Source: Salvator merianae
Taxonomy: Eukaryota > Chordata > Lepidosauria > Squamata > Teiidae
Direction: 5' to 3'
Length of the DNA stretch: 64,000 nucleotides
NCBI GenBank assembly: GCA_003586115.2
Contig: QVOM02000126.1
Location: 59,648,456 to 59,712,455, forward strand
The notes under the pieces were generated by a model, which saw only the letters and a program-made list of their open reading frames with translations, made no database searches and was not told the origin of the DNA. The position numbers and the translations under genes are program-made. Within the stretch, counting starts at the first letter, position 1; the number at the start of each line of letters is the position of its first letter. Shown here in pieces: positions 55,111 to 64,000 of the stretch.

Positions 55111-55618
55111 TTAAAGAACAGGAGTGTGCCAAACTGATTTGGTTAGCTTGAAGTTTGTAGCAAACAAGGAGTGTTCAAATGTTCACTTTTGAGTCAAACA
55201 GGCCTGATGTTTGCATAACATATTTGCATTCAAGCCAAAAATGTGGCACATTCAATGAGCTGTTTGACAAACTGTTCACAGGGTTGCATTTTAAAGATCT
55301 CCATGTGCCAGGAGGTTTTCTAGTAGCAAGATAGTTGCTGCATAATTTATTTATTTTTGTTTGTTTGTATCTGAAGGAAAGCAGAGGAGAGTCAGCTGGC
55401 CTAGAAAGGGCCTTTTTCTGTGGTGTTTTAAAGTCCTCTGCGTATCAATAGGTCTTGTAGCAGCATTATTTCCTGTATAGAACTGTACATCGGACTTTCA
55501 AACTGAAAATGGTTTTGGGCCATTTGAAGTTCAGTGCAAACCCATTTGCAATTTGTAAAGCTTGGTTCAAATTGAACCAAACCAGAAATAAAAGTTTGTG
55601 CTCATCTTTACTAAGGAA
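55111..55618. mobile_element. hAT-like MITE, 492 bp
   Basis: The element spans 55,119-55,610. The termini CAGGAGTGTGCCAAACTG and TTTGTGCTCATCTTTA resemble hAT ends. The flanks TTAAAGAA (55,111-55,118) and CTAAGGAA (55,611-55,618) match at 6 of 8. The interior has GGTTCAAATTGAACCAAACC-type palindromes. No coding capacity. Confidence 0.6.
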
Positions 55619-56054
55619 CTTTTTGTCTCTTGAATTGTCCAGAAGTTATCCAATGAAGCTGAAATTTGGTAGATTTCAGGACAAACAGAAGTATTTACTG
55701 GAATGTGTCAACGGCTACCAATTTCTATGGTTTCAAAAGTGATTTGAAGGAATTAAAGGAGGACATAACTATCACTAACTACTAGTTATGAAGGTTGTGT
55801 ACTGCCTGCTGTACAGGAAGTGAAATGCTTCTAAAGAATAAATGCTGGGAACTGTGCATGAGAAAAGTGCTCATTTTGTCATGTCTTTCTGGTACTTCTG
55901 TAATTCAGAAGGGCTATCTGTTCCAACATGTCTTTCTGTGAACTGGCAGGAAAAAGATATTTTAATTTACTCTGCACAAGTATTTAGCAGCCACAAGTTG
56001 GCTGGTAGCATTGATAGCTAACCCCAGCCCAAATGGGATTAGGAAAGGGCAGAC
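55619..56054. other. Unassigned sequence
   Basis: Nothing recognised. Confidence 0.45.
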
Positions 56055-56185
56055 TTCTGACTTATTTATTTATTTATTTATTTATTTAATTTTGATCTCA
56101 CCCAGAGATAGGTCCCAGAGGCAGGTCACAACATATGATAAAACAGACACTAAAACATATTTAAAACATATTCTTGACTCTGTCA
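56055..56185 (-). mobile_element. L2-like LINE 3' tail, inverted
   Basis: TTATTTATTTATTTATTTATT followed by TTTTGATCTCACCCAGAG and GGTCACAACATATGATAAAAC is an antisense LINE 3' end with a TAAA-type tail (the first string is one repeat run). Confidence 0.65.
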
Positions 56186-56991
56186 TGGTTCTTTTGCCTA
56201 GGCCATCACTATTTTTATGTGCAAGATCTGTACAGATCTCACCATGAGGTGGCAACTGCCATTTTCCTGCTCCTTCTTGCTAAGTTTACATGGGACACAC
56301 ACAGATTGACTACAGAAAAGATCTCTGGATAATCTGTTCTCCCGCAACCCTTCCAGTACAGATGATTCAGAATTAGGATTGCTCTTTGTAGAAGTGCAAG
56401 AAAACAAATAAACCACATGGTCAAATCTGAACTGTTTCTGCTCCAAGTATTCACAACATACCATGTCATATTACTTTCACAAAGTTTGATTTTTAACTTT
56501 GGGTTTGGAAAAATTGCATTTTGATTAGTAAATCAATTTCATGATGACAAGAAAAATATAACTTATTACCCAATTCTGCATAAAACTGCAGAGATTGTTA
56601 CAATGCTCAAACTCTGACTTGTCAGCAACAACTTTGGGTACAATCAGATATGGTCAAAGTGGTGCCCCCTGGGCAAATTTGAGGCTCAAGGGACAGATAG
56701 AAAATATCAAAAAAAAATGACCGTATTTCAAAGCCTCCAAACAGAAAATAATCACTCCAATGGTGACAGTTTGGGTGGGAAGTTACGGAGGCTTCTATAG
56801 TCAATCCCAGCCTAGAAATGACTGCTGCAGATGAGGTGACCAATCTGGGCTATAGAAACCTGGTTGGCAAACAGTCAATCAGTGGTGAGCTCTTGTTGTC
56901 ACAGAAGGTGAAGAAAAATGAAGATAGAGATGAAGTAGATTTTTAGGCACTTTGAAAAAACTGTGTGACACACTTTTGTATGTGTCTGCAG
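56186..56991. other. Unassigned sequence
   Basis: Nothing recognised. Confidence 0.45.
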
Positions 56992-57077
56992 ATCGGGTGA
57001 TCCTCAGTAAAGGGCCAACTGAGAAAAGCTCTGATTGCACCCTTTGTTACCTCTACTGTGTGCCAAAGAAAGAAAAG
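56992..57077 (+). other. Candidate internal exon, plus strand
   Basis: A good acceptor (TTTTGTATGTGTCTGCAG) precedes and a consensus donor (AAAAG|GTAAGG) follows this 86-bp segment. Two frames stop at once; the third is open for 28 codons, from RVILSKGPTEKSSD to YLYCVPKKEK. I do not recognise the peptide, and no neighbouring exon with a compatible phase was found. This has the best splice signals of the candidates in the window, but short exons with such signals also arise by chance. Confidence 0.3.
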
Positions 57078-57543
57078 GTAAGGATTTTTTTTCTCCAACA
57101 TACAAAACCCAAATAAATTTTCATTCTAGCAGTTACTGAATGACAGCAAAATCACTGGAAGCAAAGATGCATTTAAACTGGCACATCTCTACTCTAGATG
57201 AACATGATTTCTCCCTGCTGAGTGACCTAGCTCCACTAACCATCAAAGAGAATTAGTCTCCAGGGAATGGTTTGCTTATGGATTTATAAACGTTGACAAT
57301 AATCCTAAATGGATGTTAGAGGAATTGACAAATCTCAGCATTTTTCTTCAGTGCTTGTGTGCCTGAGGGAAATTTAGAGGCCCCAGCATGCATTAAGAAA
57401 GCAAGCCATTGACAAATGAGAGAGAAACAGGTATGAAACTCTAGCAAAGTAAGAGCTATTTATTGGCACAAATTCTGTGGCAAACATACAAAAGAGGACA
57501 GAAAACGTAGCTCAACTAAGGTAGTTGCAACAACTGAATTTAT
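57078..57543. other. Unassigned AT-rich sequence
   Basis: Nothing recognised. Confidence 0.45.
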
Positions 57544-57787
57544 TAAGACCGTGATCACATGTAACAACAACAACAAAACCCAGCTCAGAAGTGCCTTAGA
57601 GACAGTAGTCTATGACACTTATGTTCTCAACCCATCTCTAATCCACCTCTTCTAGCCTATAGTGTTCAGGGAGGAGGGGCAGACTGCCTTTGAACAATCC
57701 CATCTTGGAACCATTTCTAAGCCATCTCTGTCTGAACCACCTCAGACATATATATATATATATTTACTGCATTTGATCACAGACTAA
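57544..57787 (+). mobile_element. CTGTGATCAGAC-family MITE with TAA duplication
   Basis: The element spans 57,547-57,784 (238 bp): left GACCGTGATCACATGTAAC, right TGCATTTGATCACAGAC, flanked by TAA on both sides. The interior (TCTAATCCACCTCTTCTAGCC, GGGAGGAGGGGCAGACTG) aligns with 32,275. It carries a short TA dinucleotide run near 57,748. Confidence 0.8.
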
Positions 57788-59734
57788 GCTGAAGAGGACT
57801 GTGCTTGTAGCTATTTCATCTCACCCTCCTGCTGTAGTTACCTGAGGTGCCCTGAAATTTATTCTGAATCTCTTTCTTTGATTTCTAAATTGTTTCTGAA
57901 TGTTCCACAATGAATCTTTGGTTATTCTTAACTATTCTAATAAAGTGATTACTGCTCTATATTATTTTATAAAGCAGACCAATATGATTATTTATTTCAT
58001 ACTGATTCTTTCCCAGGAAGGTAGACAAAATGCATTGAGGAACAGCATAGCTTCTACAAAATCCCACTGAAAAAGAATTGGCATTTTTGATTCTATTAGT
58101 AATGTGTAGGAATGACATAGTTACCTTGTGCCATGTATCTGAAATTCCACACATAACTTTGGAGGTTCAGTACCAAAAAACAGTGATGTCAGGCATGTTA
58201 AGAATTCATAAGAGCAGAAAAAGTATAAAGAAAATAAATGATGGTGCAAGTTGGAGAGAACCACTATGAATTACTAAAGCTTGATAGGAACCAATCCCAC
58301 TTAGCCATGCTTGTCTTCCCAAGCTCTCAGTACAAAAGAGATCTTACAGTGGAAGCAGAAGTCATCTTTTTTTCCTATAGGTAAATAATTTGCTTGACTC
58401 TGAATGATCAAAAGTTGAGTGGTGCATTGTCCTACTTAAAATGGAAAGTCTTCTGTTTCAATGACTATTCATTTCTTTGTTCACTCATTCATTCTATCCC
58501 ATCCTATATCTTAAGGTCACAGGTAGTCTGCATTAGCAGTATATATGTTTATATGTATATGTGTGTGTGTATACACACATAATAAAATACATTTTGAAAC
58601 CTCCAAGACAGCTGCATGTAACACTAATCATTAGCCACTCTTACGTACAGTCAGGTACAGCCAAAAGTACACTACATCTTCACTAATTGGAAAAAGGCAT
58701 AAAGTGATGGTGCATTATAAACGTCTAGGGAGAAGGTGTTGAACGGCCTGGGAACTATCACTGAGGAGACCTTTTTGCTTTTTATTGAAACCAGTGACAT
58801 TGTCATCAAAGTCTCTCCTACAGATCTTAAAACCCAGCATAGGTCTATATTAGATAATTGGGGTCTAAGCTATTAGAGGTATATATCTGTTAATACCCTG
58901 AATTAAGCATAGTAACTGATCAGCAATTACTACAGATATTTTAAGGCCAGCATGATGTGGGTTCAGGCACAGACTCAAGCAAGGGTTGACATGAAGAATT
59001 CCCAGCTATGCTTTAACTACAGCTACTTAGTATAGATGTTGAAAAACATGGATATTGTAAGCGAGGCAGGATCCCCATAGGTAAAATAGGGCACCCAACA
59101 GGAGTCTGAGTGGCATGGTGTCTGCAGGACAGGATGCACTTGAGGCCTGTAACCAAGGATGGTTTAGCAGCTGTTCTGCAGAGGAGGGAAACCTGCTCTT
59201 CATGATGCTAACCTTCCATCAGTGCCCATGCCACCTCAGTGTGGGTGTACAGTGGTGTCCTATGTCAACTTACCATGGTCACCTTCCACTCATGCCTGTA
59301 AAGCAACACCCAGAACGTTTGCTCCCATTTCCTGTGCATTACTTAATGGTGTCAGGCAGAATCTACAAAGCCAGAAACTTCAAAGCCAAGGTGGATAATA
59401 GTGACCACCCTCATGGACTGCCATATCTGAGTGTTGATAATCCATACTGATGTTTGCAACAGGAACTTTAGCTGTCCTCATCTGGTTGATTGCATGGACA
59501 CAGCCAGGAAAGGATACAGAAATGATTTACTTGGTCTTCTTCCAAGAAGATGCTGGGGGAACAAGCACTAACCTTCTCCTTGTCAGGCAATTATAGATGG
59601 GATTCCTTTTTTCTCCCTCGCTTATTAGAAGCCTCTTATATACATTTTGGTCACTTTGGTCAACATTAATCAATAATGTATATGCTCAGTTGTTGAGAAA
59701 GGGCCAATGCATGAAGGTGACATGGATACATGAA
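57788..59734. other. Unassigned sequence
   Basis: Contains a mixed TA/TG/CA microsatellite at 58,540-58,580. A 111-codon frame at 59,115-59,450 has no motif or splice support. Confidence 0.45.
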
Positions 59735-59850
59735 GGACTTTTTGGCAGATACAGGAGTCGTTTCCTACTGCCTTCTCCCAGGTAGATGCTCGAGATTGAC
59801 CCTGAGACCTTCTGCTTCCCATGCAGTTGGTGTTACTGAGGTCACTCCCC
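59735..59850 (-). mobile_element. tRNA-derived SINE, inverted
   Basis: In minus orientation it reads CAACTGCATGGGAAGCAGAAG, then GTCTCAGGGTCAATCTCGAGC and ATCTACCTGGGAGAAGGCAG, the head and body of the same SINE family as 19,226 and 62,956. Confidence 0.65.
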
Positions 59851-60689
59851 ACTCACAGAATTAAATTTTGTCTATGATTGACTATTGTTTGGCAGTTGGG
59901 ACCCATGGATTGTGACCTATGAGGTGGCAAAAGAAGAACAAGGTTCCATTACCCAAATTATATCTTGGTTTGCCGAGAATTAAAACTTGATTTAGCAACA
60001 CCAAAGGGAGGCTTTCAAGCAGAGCTTCATCCACCTCCTGCTGCCCTCTCAAAGATGATCCACAGCCTCTGCTAGCTATAATTTAATTCTGAATTTTAGT
60101 CAAGACCTTTAAGAAATAGTTTCTATTCTGTGTATGGATTTTCATTTCTGGTGCCACACAAATGCATGAAATACAACTAAGCACATTTTGGCTGGTTCCC
60201 TTGCATTCCAAATATACATAGGTAAAACTGATGAGCAGTCTAATTTCCCACACTTTAATTCTGCCAAATGGATTTACATTTCCGCTGAACTATCCACTGT
60301 AACCCCAAAAGATCTTTCCTAGTCATTCACCACTGGTTCACATCCGACCAGTGCACAAGTGAGCATATACTTATAGTGAAGACTTTTTGTTCAAAGCTCA
60401 AAATCTGCTCCCACTGCTTCAGAAGCTTTTCTTTCCTGACAGCTAAAGTTCCCTACCAGCACTTCCATGCACTTTAACCCATCAGTTCAGTCCATTCTGT
60501 CTGGAGCCTGAGAACAACCAGAGTTGCAGGGTGACAGAAAGAAAACAAGTGCGGAGCTGTCAGGTTATCAGACACAAATTCCTGATTCTGTTTATCAACA
60601 TTCTTTTCATCTTGTTAATACTTTTCCTAATTTGCAGCATGCAATGAAACTAAGGCAAGAACTGTGCATGCTTGTTATTCTGCACTGTG
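59851..60689. other. Unassigned sequence
   Basis: Nothing recognised. Confidence 0.45.
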
Positions 60690-60905
60690 CAGGTCCAATT
60701 TTGGGCTGGATAGAGTGATCCAGCCCAAGACTGGAAGGACAGTTGGCAGCATGGGCCAAGAACCATCCACATCATGACATCTCAAACCAGTCCAACTTTG
60801 GAGACTGGAATGAAAGTTCCCAGCATCTGAAGTTGCTGGTCAGAGCTTTTTTAGCCAGGCAGTCAAAACAGTGCACTTATCGGAGCCTGAGGGAATAGCG
60901 CCAGG
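60690..60905. mobile_element. TTTCTGCAC-family-like fragment
   Basis: TGGGCTGGATAGAGTGATCC and CCAGCCCAAGACTGG form a small inverted repeat, and GAATGAAAGTTCCCAGCATC recalls the 20,384 element. The ends are not found. Confidence 0.35.
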
Positions 60906-60913
60906 TTCCTCAC

Positions 60914-61096
60914 CCTGGTGTACCATCCCAGCAGTTTGCTGCCATCAGCATTTGAGCTGCTGGACCAATCTACCAGCACCATTTTCTCATGAGACCTGCT
61001 CCAATGCCATGTCCCATATAGACAGAGGTCTTGATCCTTCTGACTTTTCCTTTCAACCTCCTTCTTACCAGTCATTTCATTTTTTTTTTCCATTTT
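60914..61096 (-). other. Candidate exon, minus strand, 183 bp
   Basis: A strong acceptor on the minus strand (TTCTGTTTCATTCTTCAG) leads into a 61-codon open frame ending at AGG|GTGAGG. The length is a multiple of three. The peptide starts KMEKKNEMTGKKEVERKSQ, inflated by an A run, and later holds GTWHWSRSHEK. The Trp-rich second half looks atypical and the region borders repeat-like sequence, so chance is a real possibility. Confidence 0.2.
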
Positions 61097-62132
61097 CTGA
61101 AGAATGAAACAGAAGTAAACATTTTAGTCCAGCAAACAGTATTGTTGGAGAAAGGCTCCTCCATAATTACTTACTGGCTAGTTAGTCAGTATATGAGTTG
61201 CTTTTCTGCTGCTGCTGAAAACTTGTAAAACTCGTCTCTTCTAAGTTGAACCTTGTAAAGATTTCATAGGTGTGACAAAAATATGGTGAATGTCCTTCCC
61301 AAACAAAGCAGTCTTTCTTTCTCCTAATAGAGTTTATTTCTGGACACATCAAAGATGTCGGCAGGTTGCAGGCATTGCGATAAGACTGGCAGACAGCTCC
61401 AATAACATTTTAGAGCACTGCCAGTCTATTGCACTCATAATCTGAAATAAAGATAGCACACATAATCCCACATTATCTTTACTATTCTAGCATATCGCCA
61501 GATGATCAAGATTCCTTCAGCATTATGTTGAGAGCTCAATGCTTGGGGGGGGGGGGGGAAAGCAAACAAAAAAGGGGACAGCTACAGCCAACTCCCCAAA
61601 GTTGCTCCCGATATGATGTTGAAGGAGCCTGCATGTGTCTGGCAACCCACATTTCCAAGAAATGCCAACATCTGTAAAGGTCCAGCATTTCTCCATGCCA
61701 TCTAGTATAGCACGATTCTTCATTTAATGAAAAATTGTAAATATTCTATAGTGTATACTATAATTCACTCTCTTAGCTGTGAGTCTGCTAGTCCTGCTTC
61801 CAATGAATTACAAGTCTCTCTAGCGTCTCCCATTGCTGAATCCATTGCAGATTAGGATAGGTGAACACACAAAGAAGGAAAATCAATCTCACTCTACAGA
61901 TAATAGGCTAGTGCAGATGGTCACCGAACACCAGGGGCTCTGTGACAGATCTTTACTTGAATATAGCAGGGAAATCCCATAGGAAAAAGGAACAAACAGA
62001 GAGTACTATTGGGTTTGCATGAGGGGGTTGGCTGCTCTTGTTTCACCATTAGTAAGATGGCCCACTTTCATTTTATTTCATTCCACGTCTCTGGATCTTT
62101 TCCACCTTAAGATGCTGTGCAAAGTGGAACTT
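61097..62132. other. Unassigned sequence
   Basis: Contains a G run of about 14 near 61,544. Nothing else recognised. Confidence 0.45.
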
Positions 62133-62695
62133 AAGCTGCATCTGCACACATTAAACAAAGCAGTTTAAAAGAGACTTAGAGCACATGACAGGAGGAAACT
62201 AGGGGCCTGTTCACACTTTATGGTGTAATAGCCCCAAACTGGGTCTCCAGCACTTGCAGTGTGAATGGAGATCCAACCATTATGACAGCAGCCATGGCAA
62301 CACCCGGCTGTTGCCATGGCAATTGGGGATGTGATGCATGACTTGCAGCGTTTGTACCCAGAAGAAGGTGTGAATGCTGCTGACTAGGAGTGATCTAGTC
62401 ACTCCCAGTCAAGCTGTGGACAGCAATTTTGTTGTCCACAACTAGTAGTGTTCAGGAGCAGCTGTAGCCGCTCCCGGACTCTGTGGTAGTGGGGCAGTGT
62501 GAACAAACTTAACCACTTGCTCACTAATAGTTAAATGTGAACAGGCCATACCATTCCCATCCCACCTCTAATCCACACTAAAGACCAAAGAATGCATTTT
62601 GGATGTGCATTTTCTGGATTAAGACACTAGTATGTGGATGCTCCCACCTCTAAGCTGCTTTTGAGCCATTTTATTTACCTTGTGCAAATGCAGCC
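62133..62695. mobile_element. CTGCATCC-ended MITE split by another MITE
   Basis: AGCTGCATCTGCACACATT at the left and TTGTGCAAATGCAGCC at the right are its inverted ends. The distal half (GTGCATTTTCTGGATTAAG, CTAAGCTGCTTTTGAGCC) matches 40,200-40,300. The GGCCTGTT element at 62,203-62,547 interrupts it. Confidence 0.65.
62203..62547 (+). mobile_element. GGCCTGTT-family MITE, nested
   Basis: Left GGGCCTGTTCACACTTTATG, right AAATGTGAACAGGCC; the core is CAGCCATGGCAACACCC / GGCTGTTGCCATGGC. The flanks CTAG and ATAC do not match, so the duplication has decayed. It lies inside another MITE. Confidence 0.8.
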
Positions 62696-62955
62696 ATAGA
62701 AAGACTCTTCTACATGCCTTGCAAACCCAGCATGGTTTGGTTGGGTTTCTTTGTGCTTATTCTTCCTCTCATCTATGACTCAAGAGTGGAAGCCTATATT
62801 TGATTTTCATCAATGGAGGCCAGCTCAATTACGTTAATGAAAAGTGTGAGGGTAACATCATCGCATGTGCTACTTTGTCTTATTTTCCTTAGAAACCATC
62901 ACTGCGGGAGTCTTTGAAGGGGGCAGAGGAAAAGAGCCAAGATACCTTTGCCTTG
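62696..62955. other. Unassigned sequence
   Basis: Nothing recognised. Confidence 0.45.
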
Positions 62956-63046
62956 TGGGAAGTGACTTGAACTCAGTGGTGGAACATCTGCTTTGCATGC
63001 AGTTCTCAGAAACGTCAGGTAGGACTAGGAAAGATCCCTGTTTGAA
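62956..63046 (+). mobile_element. tRNA-derived SINE
   Basis: CTCAGTGGTGGAACATCTGC, TTTGCATGCAG, then CAGGTAGGACTAGGAAAGATC match the SINE head and body (GTAGAGCATCTGCTTTGCATGC type). The B box is degraded. Confidence 0.6.
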
Positions 63047-64000
63047 AGTCTAAAATCTGAATTCAACAGTATGGAGTGAACAGTACCCAGGACTCTGTAA
63101 AAAGGAGCTATAAAAGCTTGGCACATTATGTTTTGGGTTTCTGAAACACAACTAGGTCTAAACCTATAACATCGCAGGGTCTACATATCCTTAGCTTGCT
63201 GAGAATAATATGGGCATTAGTCAGTGTGTCCATGCATAGTGTTCGTTGAAAGGCTGCATTCACAAGGCGCCCTATAAGGGTTGGAATCCAGGTGTAAAGG
63301 CTCCAGGCTGCCATTGGAAAACAGTAGTGGCAAGCATATGCTGTGTGCCTCAGCATGGCCTCTAGACTGCTGCTGTGAGTAGAACTTGAACTCGCAACAA
63401 TACGGGTCCAGTTGGCATTCACAGGAATGGGTGAGAATTGCCAGCCATTTGGAGCCACTTTGCACAAGTCCCAGCAGGATCTCCAACTCTCAAGTCACCT
63501 CCCCTTCCCTCTCTGTGCCTCCATATTGGAGGGGAGAAGCTAACTGCCCCCTACCAAAGAGACCACATAGTTCTTTAACCTGAATTACAAATAGATTGCT
63601 TTAGTGGAAAGTTAGAGCGGCATGGGAGCAGGTAACATCTGGATGCCTGGATCTCTGAATGCCCAGCAGAGAACCTTAAGTCCCAGAGTAGATGATGCGT
63701 TTATTAAGTAAATAACCACAACAGGTTAGTGGTTTCCCAGTATTTGACTCATGAGATGGTAACTTGTGTAGAAACTCCCTTGCCCCAGTTCAGAAGAATT
63801 GTCCATCTAGTCCAATACAGACTGACACTTGCAGCCTTAATGTATTGAGCAGAAATCTTTTATATTACCTGCAAACCAGTTCCTTCATTGAGATGCCAAG
63901 GGTGGGTAGAACGTGAGGCCTTCTGCATGCAGTGCAAAGCAGGTGGTCTTCCCCTGGAATGCTCAACCAAATAGAAAAAGCTCCAACCCTACAAGGCCAC
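63047..64000. other. Unassigned sequence
   Basis: A GGCTGCATTCACAAGGCGCC sequence at 63,255 resembles MITE ends but has no partner. Near 63,910 GGCCTTCTGCATGCAGTGC may be a SINE remnant. Nothing firm. Confidence 0.4.

Overview
The window looks like intergenic or intronic chromosome from a squamate reptile, most likely a lizard. No complete protein-coding gene can be read. The assignment rests on the repeats: a Sauria-type tRNA SINE with its diagnostic body and tail (about 43,430-43,612), a sauropsid CR1 LINE 3' end with its ATCATAGA octamer tail (51,530-51,754), many L2/CR1-clade LINE 3' ends with AAATAA-type tails, and further tRNA-derived SINEs. The long frames available are almost all inside repeats or microsatellites.

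Most of the recognisable content is non-autonomous DNA transposons. (1) A GGCCTGTT family with ends GGGCCTGTTCGCACT / AGTGCGAACAGGCC has nine or ten copies (850, 17,855, 23,758, 26,191, 38,204, 38,946, 39,646, 45,948, 51,932, 62,203). Four of these have perfect 4-bp target-site duplications (CCTT, CCTA, CATT, TGAT). (2) A TTTCTGCAC family has similar but distinct ends (about 15,855, 20,384, 25,485, 30,829, 43,052, 46,615, 48,128, 50,033, 60,690). (3) A 1.0-1.5 kb PIF/Harbinger-like family has 3-bp duplications TTA and TTG (19,347, 27,178, 41,891). (4) A 723-bp TTA-flanked element is full of hairpins (10,219). (5) A small family has GGCTGTGATCAGAC-like ends (6,832, 9,088, 32,275, 53,757, 57,547). 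(6) hAT-like elements have 8-bp duplications (11,610-12,520 and 55,119-55,610).

The most unusual object is the hAT-like element at 11,610-12,520. Its interior is a contiguous ladder of seven large palindromes, arranged as three and a half tandem 140-158-bp units, each made of two back-to-back hairpins, and it is very rich in CpG. A 0.5-kb fold-back element lies just downstream (about 12,552-13,052). Nested insertions give a relative chronology: a LINE reverse-transcriptase remnant (25,085-26,852, minus) is split by a GGCCTGTT element whose removal, with one copy of CCTA, restores the reading frame, and a small MITE at 62,133-62,695 is split by another member of that family.

Five short stretches look like possible exons: 32,795-33,262, 29,285-29,363, 15,378-15,447 and 60,914-61,096 on the minus strand, and 56,992-57,077 on the plus strand. 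None resembles a protein I can name, and all are hypotheses. A 9-base N gap inside improbable poly-A tracts (51,397-51,520) marks a doubtful assembly segment. The remaining sequence is AT-rich and shows nothing I can assign.
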